From: an uncultured Dorea sp.
GTDB taxonomy: Bacteria > Bacillota > Clostridia > Lachnospirales > Lachnospiraceae
Direction: 5' to 3'
Assembly (NCBI RefSeq): GCF_934294775.1
Contig: NZ_CAKRAH010000005.1
Coordinates: 1 to 64,000, forward strand
DNA: 64,000 nt
Position 1 is the first letter of the stretch; each line of letters opens with the position of its first letter. Below, piece after piece: positions 18,877 to 28,230 of this stretch. Below the pieces are notes generated by a model that saw only the letters and a list, made by a program, of their open reading frames with translations, was not told the DNA's origin and ran no database searches. Both the position numbers and the translations under genes were made by a program.

Positions 18877-18936
18877 GAAAGGAGTTCTGCCAACAATATC
18901 TTTTCAGACACGCTCTGGCGGCAGATACATAAACTT
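18877..18936 (+). promoter_or_regulatory. bioY leader with distant ribosome site and 6-bp stem
   Basis: A strong AAAGGAG (18878-18884) lies 52 bases before the ATG, with no in-frame start near it. TCTGCC (18886-18891) can pair with GGCAGA (18920-18925); folding would loop out 40 bases and put the ribosome site about 12 bases from the ATG. This is inferred from sequence only. Confidence 0.4.
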
Positions 18937-19503
18937 ATGAAAGACATGGCTAACAGCACAACAACAAACAAATTCTCTACCCGCAGACTGGTACTCATCG
19001 CACTGATAACTGCGATTACCTGTATCTTCGCACCACTTGCCATCCCGATTCCGGTCAGTCCGGTACCGATCAGTCTTACTAACCTTGTGATCATGATCAG
19101 TGTCTACGTACTTGGCTTTAAAGATGCAACCATCAGCTACGTTGTATATCTCCTCCTCGGACTTGTAGGTCTTCCGGTCTTCTCTGGATTTACCGGTGGA
19201 ATTGCCAAAATCGCAGGCCCTACCGGTGGATATCTGGTCGGATTTATCTTTCTGACTCTGATCGCAGGACTGTTTGTTGAAAAATTCCCACAGAACAGAG
19301 TTCTTGCCGTTGTCGGTATGGTCATCGGAATGGCGATTACTTATATCTTTGGTACAGAATGGCTTGCCATCCAGCTTAAGATGACATTTGTTGCCGCACT
19401 TTCCGTTGGAGTCATTCCTTATCTGGCCGGTGATGCAGCAAAGATCATCATTGCGATCATCGTCGGACCTGCACTTCGCAGCCGGTTAAGTAAGATGCAG
19501 TAA
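18937..19503 (+). CDS. bioY: biotin transporter BioY
   Basis: BioY is the biotin-binding S-component of ECF transporters. The 188 residues form about six membrane helices with the family motifs PVSPVPISLTNL near residue 48 and GPTGGYLVGF near 94. ATGs at 18937 and 18946 are both possible; neither has a close ribosome site. No biotin synthesis gene and no ECF module are adjacent, so it would use shared EcfAAT or act alone. Control by BirA is supported by the operator at 18688-18717. Confidence 0.95.
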   Translation: MKDMANSTTTNKFSTRRLVLIALITAITCIFAPLAIPIPVSPVPISLTNLVIMISVYVLGFKDATISYVVYLLLGLVGLPVFSGFTGGIAKIAGPTGGYLVGFIFLTLIAGLFVEKFPQNRVLAVVGMVIGMAITYIFGTEWLAIQLKMTFVAALSVGVIPYLAGDAAKIIIAIIVGPALRSRLSKMQ

Positions 19504-19513
19504 ACACGGAAAT

Positions 19514-19558
19514 ACAGAGAACCTGCCACCGGCAACTTCTCTTACATACTTTGACATA
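19514..19558 (+). repeat. dispersed hairpin repeat, copy at bioY 3' end
   Basis: AGAGAACCTGCCACCGGCAA then CTTCTCTTACATACTTTGA; shares about 35 bases with the copies at 50.95 and 62.63 kb. It lies between the bioY stop and its terminator. Confidence 0.8.
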
Positions 19559-19560
19559 TA

Positions 19561-19614
19561 AATATAGCGTGTAAAGGATAAAACAAATAGAATCCATCCT
19601 TTACACGCTATATT
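19561..19614. terminator. bidirectional terminator between bioY and the phosphodiesterase gene
   Basis: Perfect 19-bp arms, AATATAGCGTGTAAAGGAT and its complement, around a 16-base loop. Confidence 0.9.
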
Positions 19615-19661
19615 TATTTTCTAACATTCCACTGCTGTAAACAGCCAGCTGTATTTCTTAC

Positions 19662-20390
19662 TTATCCGCGTACATCCACCGCCACATCCGGATAATTCGT
19701 GATCACGGCCGTCACTCCGGCTTCTATCAGCTCTTTCATATCTTCTTTTTCATTTACCGTCCACACTCTTACCTTTAATCCGCTTTTCAGATATTCCTGT
19801 AAGAACTCTGCCATCTTCACATGGTATACTGCCGGATGCAACCCATCTACACCATTCTTCTGCGCATAAGATTCTACATTTAATATCACATCACTGTAAA
19901 GATATGCAGTCTCTGCATCCGGTACGATTTCTTTGATCTTCTGTACGCTATAATGATTAAAAGATGAATAGATAACCTTTTCCTTCATTCCTGTCTCTTC
20001 CACAATCCCGGCAACTTTCTTTTCAATCTCTGGATACCAGTAGATACCCGTCTTTAATTCAATATTTACCTGTATGCCGGATGGTTTCACTGCCTCCAGA
20101 ACTTCTTTTAATGTCGGAATCTTTGACTGTGTATATGCAGGGAATTTATCCTTAAGAACCGTCATATCTTTTAACTCCTGCAACGTATAATCTTTTACCC
20201 AGCCTTTTTTCTCCGTTACTCTGTCAATCGTTTCATCGTGGATGACAACCGGGATTCCATCTTTTGATAACTGTACGTCCAGTTCGATTCCGTCTGCTCC
20301 CTGCTCTATTGCAAGTGCAAATGCTTCCAGTGTATTTTCCGGCGCATATCCGCTTGCTCCTCTGTGTGCAAATATTTCTGTTCTGTTCAT
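19662..20390 (-). CDS. glycerophosphodiester phosphodiesterase
   Basis: This 242-residue enzyme hydrolyses glycerophosphodiesters to glycerol-3-phosphate and an alcohol. The catalytic pattern is clear: HRGASGYAPENT (His9-Arg10), GIELDVQLSKDG (Glu/Asp metal ligands) and VVIHDETIDR. No signal peptide, so it acts in the cytoplasm. It follows the UgpB-like binding protein gene on the same strand and probably processes what that importer brings in, as UgpQ does in E. coli. GAGGAC lies upstream of the ATG. Confidence 0.94.
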   Translation of the reverse strand: MNRTEIFAHRGASGYAPENTLEAFALAIEQGADGIELDVQLSKDGIPVVIHDETIDRVTEKKGWVKDYTLQELKDMTVLKDKFPAYTQSKIPTLKEVLEAVKPSGIQVNIELKTGIYWYPEIEKKVAGIVEETGMKEKVIYSSFNHYSVQKIKEIVPDAETAYLYSDVILNVESYAQKNGVDGLHPAVYHVKMAEFLQEYLKSGLKVRVWTVNEKEDMKELIEAGVTAVITNYPDVAVDVRG

Positions 20391-20613
20391 TTACTTTGTC
20401 CTCTTTTCTAATTTATTATCTGTTCAGAAATGTCCCTATATTCTTACTCTCAAGTCCGTATCGTGCAGCGTATAGCATACATACTTCTTCTATACACATC
20501 TGGTATAAGTATGAAAAGTACCAATTACGCCTGTGCAATTACGTAACTGATACTTATTCATACAGAGAAACATAGTGCTTCCCATCCTGTTACTTTGTAA
20601 ATAGTAACATTCT

Positions 20614-21999
20614 TTAATTATTTACAGTATTATAATCTTCGATAGATTTGTTAATAGAATCAGCCATTTTCTTCACCGCTGTATCTACATCTTCTTTTCC
20701 GTTTAACATGCTTTCAATTTCAGACTCTACTGTTGCTCTTGCCTCTGGGAATACGCTTAAAAGTGCTCCGCAGTAATCCGGTGATGAATCATGTAACTGG
20801 TCGATCGCTGTCTGGAACTGTGGATACTGTGCAATGTTATCTTTGAATGTCTGTTCCTCGTGTGCAGCTGTTGTAACCGGGAAGTATCCTGTCTGTGCAT
20901 TCCAGTAAGCCTGTGACTCTGGTGAGATCAGGAATTTTACAAACTCCCATGTTGCGCGGAGTTTCTTAGGATCTTTATTATTAAGTGCCCATAAAGATGC
21001 TCCTCCGATGGATACACCGCCTTCATCACTGGATGCTACTTTAGGGAAATATGCAGTTCCTACTTCGAACTTACCATTTACATCCTGCAGGATCTGCTTT
21101 AAGGAAGCTGTAGATCCAAGTGTGATTGCTGACTTTCCGGCTGAAAAATCTGCAAGTCCGGCATCCCCGCCTTTTCCTACGATTGGAGCAAATCCGTCTT
21201 TATTTAACTTCTGCCATGCAGTCAGAATATTCTTTGCAGCACCATTTTTGTCAAAATCAACCGCTGTTGCTGCTTTGTCACGTCCATTTCCGTTATTGGC
21301 ATAATCAAGGCCCTGTTTACTAATGAACTGTTCAAAGAACCATCCATAGATTCCGAGTGACATTACTTCGTCTGCGCCGCCTTTTGACATCAGCTGTTCG
21401 CCAATCTGATCGATTCCTTCCAGACTATCCGGAATATCTGTAATTCCGGCTTTGGCGAACATGTCTTTATTATAATACATGATCGGTGTTGATGAGTTAA
21501 ATGGCATAGAATATAATTTGTCATCGATCGTATAATATGCTGCAAGATTTGGTTCGATCTCCGAAACGTCATACTTATCCGCATCGATCATTTCCTGCAT
21601 TGGAACGGTCCAGCCGGACTCAATCATAAAACGTGTTCCGATCTCGTATACCTGCACAAGATCTGCACCCATGTTACCGATCTGTGCACTCTTTAATTTA
21701 TTCAACGAATCATCATATTCTCCCTGATACTGGGCATCTACTGTGATTCCATATTCATTTTCATCATTGAACTTTTTCACCAGTGTATCAATCGCCTGTC
21801 CGTTGACACCACCCATAGAATGCCAGAATGTAATCGTTGTTCCGTCTACATCTTTTGCATCGGCCATTTCTACCTTTCCGCTTCCTGTACTGTCATCTGA
21901 ACCATTCTGGCTCACAGTTGATTTTCCATTGCCGCATCCTGCCAGCATTCCGACAGTCATTGCTGTCACAAGCAATAATGAAACTGCTTTTTTCTTCAT
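20614..21999 (-). CDS. ABC transporter lipoprotein, UgpB-like (glycerol-3-phosphate/glycerophosphodiester binding)
   Basis: A 461-residue extracellular solute-binding protein of family 1. The start at 21999 has AGGAGGG upstream and gives a lipoprotein signal with lipobox LAGC near residue 20. The early ITFWHSMGG segment and the pairing with a glycerophosphodiester phosphodiesterase suggest UgpB-type substrates rather than oligosaccharides. Last transport gene of the cluster. A weak stem without a U-tail follows, so some read-through into the phosphodiesterase gene is likely. Confidence 0.88.
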   Translation of the reverse strand: MKKKAVSLLLVTAMTVGMLAGCGNGKSTVSQNGSDDSTGSGKVEMADAKDVDGTTITFWHSMGGVNGQAIDTLVKKFNDENEYGITVDAQYQGEYDDSLNKLKSAQIGNMGADLVQVYEIGTRFMIESGWTVPMQEMIDADKYDVSEIEPNLAAYYTIDDKLYSMPFNSSTPIMYYNKDMFAKAGITDIPDSLEGIDQIGEQLMSKGGADEVMSLGIYGWFFEQFISKQGLDYANNGNGRDKAATAVDFDKNGAAKNILTAWQKLNKDGFAPIVGKGGDAGLADFSAGKSAITLGSTASLKQILQDVNGKFEVGTAYFPKVASSDEGGVSIGGASLWALNNKDPKKLRATWEFVKFLISPESQAYWNAQTGYFPVTTAAHEEQTFKDNIAQYPQFQTAIDQLHDSSPDYCGALLSVFPEARATVESEIESMLNGKEDVDTAVKKMADSINKSIEDYNTVNN

Positions 22000-22063
22000 A
22001 ATATTGTTTCCCTCCTGAGAAAATCTCTTTCTTTTTTTTGATGCCATCATGCAGCGAACCATC

Positions 22064-22107
22064 TACAGAACCTGCCTACTGGAAGCTTCTTCCGAACGCA
22101 TGGCGAT
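22064..22107 (+). repeat. dispersed hairpin repeat, copy upstream of the UgpB-like gene
   Basis: AGAACCTGCCTACTGGAAGC then TTCTTCCGAACGCATGGCG. Closest to the copy at 44.77 kb. It lies in the 278-base gap between the permease and binding-protein genes, opposite to their direction, without a terminator beside it. Confidence 0.75.
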
Positions 22108-22277
22108 TCGTGACAATTCTGCTGCATAGCCTGTCCCGGATGCGCCCTGCTATTTTGCGCTGTACCTCCGGGTCTTTGTTTCCGGCATCTTGGTATTGTA
22201 CGTGTATTTCCTTATACACAAGTATTTATATAGAATCGGGATGGTATGTATGATTTTCCCGTTTCTACTATGATGAT

Positions 22278-23195
22278 TTAGCCTTTCACGGCTCCTGAGA
22301 ACATACCTTTGATCAACTGTTTCTGTCCTATGATGAAGATTGAGATAGATGGGATGATAATCATCACAACACCTGCAATCATTAATGTAATCGACTGTGA
22401 ATCTACGCTGTCCAGCATGCTGATACCAATCTGCACTGTTCTCATATCATTGGAACCTGTAACCAGAAGTGGCCACATATACATGTTCCATGCATTGATA
22501 AATGTATAGACTGCCATTGCCCCGATTGCTGATTTTGTCAGCGGAATCAGGATCCTGGCGATAAATCTTAAGTTACTGCATCCGTCAAGCTTTGCTGATT
22601 CATACAATGACTTTGGAAATGTCATGTAAAACTGACGGAATAAAAAGATTCCCATGGCTGACGTCAGATACGGAATGATCAGTACCGGATAAGTATCTAG
22701 GATTCCCCAGTTTCCGACGGTCAGATAATTGGAAATGATCGTCGCCTCGCCCGGAACCATCATCGTCGCCATAACAACGGCAAATAAAATACCTTTCCCC
22801 TTGAATTCCAAAAAGGAAAATGCAAAGGCTGCCAGCGAACAGGAGATGATCTGTCCAATCGTAATGCACCCCGCCATGATAAATGAGTTCCCGATAAACC
22901 GTAATAACGGTACGGTCGTAAATGCATCTTTAAAATTCTGAAGCGTCGGATGTTTCGGGAACAGATTCAGTTCTGTTGTAAAAAGTTCATTCGACGGCAT
23001 AAACGCAATACTGATTGCATATAACAGCGGGAGCAGAATCAGTACCGCGAATACAATATTTGCCACAAGTCTTAATGCTGTACGGCTTCTTCTTTTTGCC
23101 AGTGCTTTGGCATTCATCTTATTCTTCAATTCCAGCAGTTCGCTTTTGGAAAGTCTCCCTTCCATTGGAATCGCCATGCTTTCTGACTGACTCAT
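22278..23195 (-). CDS. ABC transporter permease, UgpE/MalG-like
   Basis: A 305-residue inner-membrane permease with six predicted helices and the cytoplasmic EAA loop (YESAKLDGCSNLRFIARILIPL). It has a 45-residue charged N-terminal extension. The start codon overlaps the stop of the preceding permease gene (TAATG), indicating coupling. With its partner it forms the translocation channel of the UgpB-like importer. Confidence 0.92.
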   Translation of the reverse strand: MSQSESMAIPMEGRLSKSELLELKNKMNAKALAKRRSRTALRLVANIVFAVLILLPLLYAISIAFMPSNELFTTELNLFPKHPTLQNFKDAFTTVPLLRFIGNSFIMAGCITIGQIISCSLAAFAFSFLEFKGKGILFAVVMATMMVPGEATIISNYLTVGNWGILDTYPVLIIPYLTSAMGIFLFRQFYMTFPKSLYESAKLDGCSNLRFIARILIPLTKSAIGAMAVYTFINAWNMYMWPLLVTGSNDMRTVQIGISMLDSVDSQSITLMIAGVVMIIIPSISIFIIGQKQLIKGMFSGAVKG

Positions 23196-24058
23196 TAGTA
23201 ATTCACTCCCTTCTTCTCAATTCTGAACATCACTAAGGTTACTAACATAATGATGATAAACAGAATTACTGACTGCGCAGATGCGCTTCCGAATTTGTAG
23301 TTGAAAAATGCATCTCTGTAAATCGAGTATACAATTACATTGGTCGACTCATTCGGACCACCTTCTGTCAGGATCTTGATCTGTCCAAAAGACTGGAAAG
23401 CCTGAATGATGTTTACAACTACGGTGTAGAACATGATCGGTGAAAGTCCCGGAAGGGTCAGGCTGAAGAACTGCTGCACTCCGCTTGCTCCGTCCACCGA
23501 TGCTCTTTCATAAATAGTTTCGTCAATATTGCCAAGTCCGGCTGAAAAATATAAGAAGTTAATTCCACTGTTCAGCCATGCCGTCAGAATCGCCACACAA
23601 TAGAGAGCGGTATGTGGATCATTTAACCAGTTAATGTCAAGTCCCAGAAGCTTGTTCACGATACCAACTGCCGGATGCAGCATGATCTGGAAGATCATAG
23701 CCGCCGAACTTGATGCGATAGCCATTGGAAGTGCATATGCCGTACTAAACACCCGGATTCCCGGAAATGCTTTGTTACAAAGTACTGCTGCCACAAGTCC
23801 AAGAAGCATGCCTCCAAATACTACGATCACAACGAATATAAGAGTAACTTTTAAACTATTCCGGAATGATTCCGAAATCAGCAGATCCACGTAGTTCTGA
23901 AGTCCTACGAACAACTTTGCCTGTCCCATTTTATTTGTCATAAACAGACTCAGATAGACTGTTTTCACAAATGGATAGAACAGGAACACTGCAAATATCA
24001 AAAGGCTCGGTACCAGATAAAAATACGGTGTAATCTGCAAATTTTTCCTCTTTTTCAT
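23195..24058 (-). CDS. ABC transporter permease, UgpA/MalF-like
   Basis: A permease of about 287 residues with six helices and an EAA loop (YERASVDGASGVQQFFSLTLPGL). ATGs at 24067 and 24058 are possible; the second has AGAAAGGA at proper spacing, the first does not. The upstream ATPase gene ends at 24061, so the two genes abut or overlap by a few bases. It pairs with the UgpE-like permease. Confidence 0.91.
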   Translation of the reverse strand: MKKRKNLQITPYFYLVPSLLIFAVFLFYPFVKTVYLSLFMTNKMGQAKLFVGLQNYVDLLISESFRNSLKVTLIFVVIVVFGGMLLGLVAAVLCNKAFPGIRVFSTAYALPMAIASSSAAMIFQIMLHPAVGIVNKLLGLDINWLNDPHTALYCVAILTAWLNSGINFLYFSAGLGNIDETIYERASVDGASGVQQFFSLTLPGLSPIMFYTVVVNIIQAFQSFGQIKILTEGGPNESTNVIVYSIYRDAFFNYKFGSASAQSVILFIIIMLVTLVMFRIEKKGVNY

Positions 24059-24060
24059 CT

Positions 24061-25203
24061 TTAACATCCTTTCCTGTACAGAATATTTTCTTCCGTCTCT
24101 TTATCGAACACATGCACATGGTCCATATCAAAGTAGAGTTTTACTTTCTCTCCGACTTTCGTCTGATTGGATGGTTGGAGTCTTACTGCATGTGTTCGGT
24201 TCTGCTCATCAAAATACAGAACCACCTCTGCTCCAAGCATTTCCCTTGTCACAACTGTTTCTTCTACACCCACACTGTTCTGATCGAATCCGCCTGCTTT
24301 GGCTTCCTCATATTCATAGATATCTTCCGGGCGGATTCCAAGGATGACACGTTTTCCGTCATATTTTTCTCTTACGATCTTCGCGTTCTGTCCGGTCAGA
24401 TATACTTTTTTAACCGGTCCGGTTGTTGCAAATATCAGTGCTGTCTTTTCCTTTTCCCCGTATACATCACATTCGATAAAATTCATCGACGGAGATCCGA
24501 CAAAACCTGCCACAAACTTATTCACCGGATTATCGTAAATGCTCTGCGGTGTATCCACCTGCTGGATAAGCCCGTCTTTCATAACGACGATCTTCGTTCC
24601 AAGCGTCATCGCTTCTGTCTGGTCATGTGTTACGTAGATGATTGTTGTGTCCAGTTCTTTATGTAATTTCTGCAATTCTACACGCATCTGCGCACGTAAC
24701 TTTGCATCCAGATTCGAAAGCGGCTCATCCATTAAAAATGCTTTCGGCTGACGTATGATCGCAGCTCCGATTGCAACTCTTTGTTTCTGTCCACCTGATA
24801 ATGCCACCGGTTTGCGGTCAAGTAACGAATCAATCTCCAGAATCTTTGCGACTCTTCTGACTCTTTCATCGATTTCTTTTTTTGGTACTTTACGTATCTT
24901 GAGTGCATATGCAATATTGCCATACACGGTCATATTCGGATATAATGCATAGTTCTGAAACACCATTGACATATCTCTTTCTTTTGGTTCCAGATAATTG
25001 CACAGCTTTCCATCTATCCATAACTCTCCATCTGTAATCTCCTCAAGACCTGCAATCAATCTCAATGTCGTCGACTTTCCACATCCGGAAGGCCCGACAA
25101 AAATCACAAATTCTTTATCATGAATGTCCAGATTAAAATCCTTTACTCCATAGTGCTCTGAATCAAATTGCTTACAGACATTTCTCAACGCAATTTCTGA
25201 CAT
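24061..25203 (-). CDS. ABC transporter ATPase, UgpC/MsmX-like
   Basis: The 380-residue ATPase has Walker A GPSGCGKST (about 36-44), signature LSGGQKQRVAIG, Walker B AFLMDEPLSNLDA and H-loop THDQTEA, followed by the OB-fold regulatory domain of the MalK/UgpC group. The ATG at 25203 has AGGAGG; the frame extends to 25248 without one. First gene of the importer operon. A second, stand-alone homologue lies at 37.4 kb. Confidence 0.94.
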   Translation of the reverse strand: MSEIALRNVCKQFDSEHYGVKDFNLDIHDKEFVIFVGPSGCGKSTTLRLIAGLEEITDGELWIDGKLCNYLEPKERDMSMVFQNYALYPNMTVYGNIAYALKIRKVPKKEIDERVRRVAKILEIDSLLDRKPVALSGGQKQRVAIGAAIIRQPKAFLMDEPLSNLDAKLRAQMRVELQKLHKELDTTIIYVTHDQTEAMTLGTKIVVMKDGLIQQVDTPQSIYDNPVNKFVAGFVGSPSMNFIECDVYGEKEKTALIFATTGPVKKVYLTGQNAKIVREKYDGKRVILGIRPEDIYEYEEAKAGGFDQNSVGVEETVVTREMLGAEVVLYFDEQNRTHAVRLQPSNQTKVGEKVKLYFDMDHVHVFDKETEENILYRKGC

Positions 25204-25336
25204 TCTTTTCCTCCTTTGCAGTCCTGATGACCGCTTCTTTTTCGTCATTTCTCGTACGGTGACTATCCTATCATTTCTGCTTATGGAGGTTCTATCATGA
25301 TTTCAAAAAGTTTTTGTTAAATATTGGTAAATGTAA

Positions 25337-25592
25337 TTGGGATTTAATTCAGGAAGGCGGTGGATACCCGGACCGGAATAAAGCTTGGAAAAAGTTAGAG
25401 AGTCAGAATCTCCGTTAAAGGAACGAAGCGAACGTGTTTGAGGCGAACGCCGAGTTTGAGCGTAGTTCCTTTGCTTTTAGGAGATTCTGACTCTCTTAGT
25501 TTTTCTTAGAGCATGAAACCTGAACAAGAAGCACTTTATACTGTTTTCTTCAAGGATCGAGAGGCCGACTCAGTTAATAAATTAAATCCCAA
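25337..25592. mobile_element. MITE-like inverted-repeat element, about 256 bp
   Basis: Perfect 13-bp inverted repeats (TTGGGATTTAATT at 25337-25349, complement at 25580-25592) bound the segment, and similarity continues about 8 bases outwards (AAATGTAA / AAATTTAAC). Inside is a 116-base hairpin. No coding sequence. The right end is 8 bases from the stop codon of the beta-propeller gene. A mobile origin is inferred from structure; no second copy is in the window. Confidence 0.5.
25389..25504. terminator. very long hairpin, likely terminator
   Basis: Arms of about 40 bases, AAAAAGTTAGAGAGTCAGAA... and its complement ending ...CTCTCTTAGTTTTT, pair with few mismatches. The tip carries purine-rich GAAGCGAACGTGTTTGAGG and GCGAACGCC sequence. 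A/T runs at the foot give U-tails on both strands. It separates the beta-propeller gene from the ABC operon. Confidence 0.65.
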
Positions 25593-25599
25593 GTTAAAT

Positions 25600-27543
25600 T
25601 TATAATATGATATCTCCGCTTTTCATCCCCGTATTCATATCATAAGCTTCAATAATATTTCCACTGATCACATACAGCGTATCGTCTATATAGATTCCCC
25701 GGATTCCCTGCGATGTATTTCCATTGACTTCTTCTTGCAGGATTGTCTCAAATTTCCTGTCTGCCCGGTTGTATGTCAGCAGATAATAGCTTTCCCCATT
25801 CTGGCTGTAACCGGATAATCCGATTACGTTTTTCTCTGGATCGGCAAGCACCGATTTATAATCGTATGCTGCATGGCTTCCGTACAGCTCATCCAGTACA
25901 AGCGTAGATTCTTCTTTTACATCTGACCGGTCAGATATATCGAACATTGTTATTTTTACTCCTTCTGCCACGCCGGATTCTTCATCGGTTGACATTCCGA
26001 TACCGAGCAGTCTGTCTTCTCCATAGAAATGCAGGTATTCGGAAAATCCCGGAATCTTTAATTTACCGAGAATCTTTGGCTTCTCCGGATCGGACAGGTC
26101 TACACTGAATAACGGATCGACCTGCTCATATGTCACAAAATAGCCGGTTTCTCCCATGAACCTTGCAGAATAGATGGTTTCTCCTTTTGCAAGGTTTTCG
26201 ATAGTACTGATCTTATCTAATTTCTTATCCAGTATCGTCACCAGATTTTCGTCATTATTTGTTGTGAATAATCTTAAGTTGCCTTTGTATTCATCCAGCG
26301 AAAAGGTATCATTCAGATAACCTTTTACTTTGCCCTGTGCTTCTGCCTTTAATTTTCCCTTATTATAAGAAATTTTTCTAAGTGTTGTCACAGTCTGATT
26401 ATCCTGCTTCCACTCTGATTCATAATAGTAAATATTTTTTTTGCTGACATACATCTGACCGCCTTCTGAGAGAATCGCTTTATGATCTACTGTCTCATCC
26501 GGTTTACCGATATCCACGGAACTGATCACTTCGTACATCATTCCACAGTTTGCCGGCGGCAGACAGATACTGCTCTGGCTCATTGCTTTGTCATTCACCA
26601 TCGGTACATAGGTGACCGGTTTATCTTTAACTATGTTACTTCCTGTATAATACTCACTGAACAGATACAGGTATCCGTCTGCCATGCGCGATGAATTATA
26701 AGTACCGCTCTGTGTTACTTCACCTTCTTTTACCGGCTTTCTGATATCACTGATGTCATAGGTAACTGCCGCAGTTTTTGTCTGTTGCCAGACATTTGTA
26801 CCGGCCTGCTTTTTATTGTCTGCATCTGTATATTCTTTCTGACATACCGCCACCAGTTTCTTCTGGTCTGTATTTATATAAAACTCCTGGATCGTATATT
26901 CTTTTTCCAAAGTGATCTCACTGTATTTTTTCAGCTGTCCTTTCCCGGCATCTACGATGTCGATCGTCCGGCCATTGTCTTCCCGTACATACAGGTACGT
27001 TCCATCCGTTTTTGCAATATCTCCTTCATCTACACCGGACTGCCGGACATTGGTCTGCGAATAACCGCCATCTGCGGCCATTGCTGCCGCTGATGTCTCA
27101 TTTCCACTGCTTACATCCGCTGCTGCTGATGTCTCATTTCCACTTCTTGCGTACATCGCAATTCCTTCGTCACCTTGCGACCGTTTAATATATTTATAGA
27201 TCTCGTCATAACTTTCGGCTGTCCTTATCTTCCTGCTTCCGCTGATCTTCCTTTCTGTATTACCTGCTGACACCCTTTTAGAGTCTGCCATTCCATGATG
27301 CAGGCTTCCATACTGCCACACTATGACTCCCGTCACAACTGCTACACAGGCTGCCGCTGCAAGTCCGATCCGGTATGAGTGAAAATGTTTCTTCTGCTTT
27401 TTCCCTTTTAGTAACTGTTCTATATTTTCCGGTCTCAGACTGTCCGGCACCTCTGTGTTTTCTGACAGTCGTGCTATCTGATCCACCATATCCTGTTCAC
27501 AGTATCCGTTCTGCTTTTTTTCATGTTCATTCTCACGCTGCAT
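25600..27543 (-). CDS. membrane-anchored beta-propeller protein
   Basis: This 647-residue protein has a cytoplasmic N-terminal 55 residues, one membrane helix (about 57-77, GLAAAACVAVVTGVIVW) and a large outer domain matching the secreted beta-propeller family (Pfam Beta_propel): TNVRQSGVDEGDIAKTDGTYLYV near 175 is its hallmark. A repeated SGNETSAAADVSSGNETSAA linker precedes it. It starts 6 bases after the ECF sigma factor gene, so it is probably co-expressed and may act as the anti-sigma or sensor partner; that role is inferred from position and topology. Confidence 0.88.
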   Translation of the reverse strand: MQRENEHEKKQNGYCEQDMVDQIARLSENTEVPDSLRPENIEQLLKGKKQKKHFHSYRIGLAAAACVAVVTGVIVWQYGSLHHGMADSKRVSAGNTERKISGSRKIRTAESYDEIYKYIKRSQGDEGIAMYARSGNETSAAADVSSGNETSAAAMAADGGYSQTNVRQSGVDEGDIAKTDGTYLYVREDNGRTIDIVDAGKGQLKKYSEITLEKEYTIQEFYINTDQKKLVAVCQKEYTDADNKKQAGTNVWQQTKTAAVTYDISDIRKPVKEGEVTQSGTYNSSRMADGYLYLFSEYYTGSNIVKDKPVTYVPMVNDKAMSQSSICLPPANCGMMYEVISSVDIGKPDETVDHKAILSEGGQMYVSKKNIYYYESEWKQDNQTVTTLRKISYNKGKLKAEAQGKVKGYLNDTFSLDEYKGNLRLFTTNNDENLVTILDKKLDKISTIENLAKGETIYSARFMGETGYFVTYEQVDPLFSVDLSDPEKPKILGKLKIPGFSEYLHFYGEDRLLGIGMSTDEESGVAEGVKITMFDISDRSDVKEESTLVLDELYGSHAAYDYKSVLADPEKNVIGLSGYSQNGESYYLLTYNRADRKFETILQEEVNGNTSQGIRGIYIDDTLYVISGNIIEAYDMNTGMKSGDIIL

Positions 27544-27549
27544 ACATTC

Positions 27550-28056
27550 TCACTCCCTTCTTCCCTGCTCTGCTTCTCCGTAACTGCCCAGCACACATTC
27601 CATCTTCTTAAGTGCCCGGCTCCGCTTCGAGCGTACCGTGTTCGGATTCAGCCGCATCATTTCCCCGATCTCCTGACTGCAATACCCGCCGAATACGGAT
27701 AATCCGACTAATATCTGTTCTTCTTCCGATAATACGAAGAATGCCTTTCTGACATCCATCGCCAGATCATAATCCGGTACAACCGGCTGCTCCGGAAGTT
27801 CTTCCTCTCTTCCCGGCTCTTCTCTTAATGCCTTCTTCAGTCTCTTCTTACACTTATTCGTCAGAATTGTAAATATCCAGCTTCGGAATGCTTCTTCTTT
27901 TTTTAATTTATGTATGTTCTCGTATGCCGCAACAACCGCCTCGCTCACTGCATCCTCCGCTTCCTGTGGATTCTTCATCAGGCACAGTGCGTAATGGTAC
28001 AGATCACGGTAAACCGTTTCATACATTTCTGAGAACTTCTTTACACTGCATATCAT
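27550..28056 (-). CDS. ECF-type RNA polymerase sigma factor
   Basis: A 168-residue sigma-70 family protein with region 2 (YHYALCLMKNPQEAEDAVSEAVVAAYENI, then FRSWIFTILTNKCKKRLKK) and region 4 (LSEEEQILVGLSVFGGYCSQEIGEMM..., a helix-turn-helix). It lacks region 3, as expected for ECF factors. It is first in a two-gene unit with the beta-propeller membrane protein. The 220 bases upstream hold no gene. Confidence 0.92.
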   Translation of the reverse strand: MICSVKKFSEMYETVYRDLYHYALCLMKNPQEAEDAVSEAVVAAYENIHKLKKEEAFRSWIFTILTNKCKKRLKKALREEPGREEELPEQPVVPDYDLAMDVRKAFFVLSEEEQILVGLSVFGGYCSQEIGEMMRLNPNTVRSKRSRALKKMECVLGSYGEAEQGRRE

Positions 28057-28230
28057 ATTGTGCCCTCCCTCAGATATGAATCTTTTATCACTGTTTTTAA
28101 TCTTCCGGTAATTATTATAAATCCTATATAGATAAGAGTCTTTTCCCGCTCACATTGTTGCAGGTATTTTATCATATTATACAAGAACTTTCCTTATTTC
28201 GGCAGTGTCTACATCTCCGTATAAGGAAAA

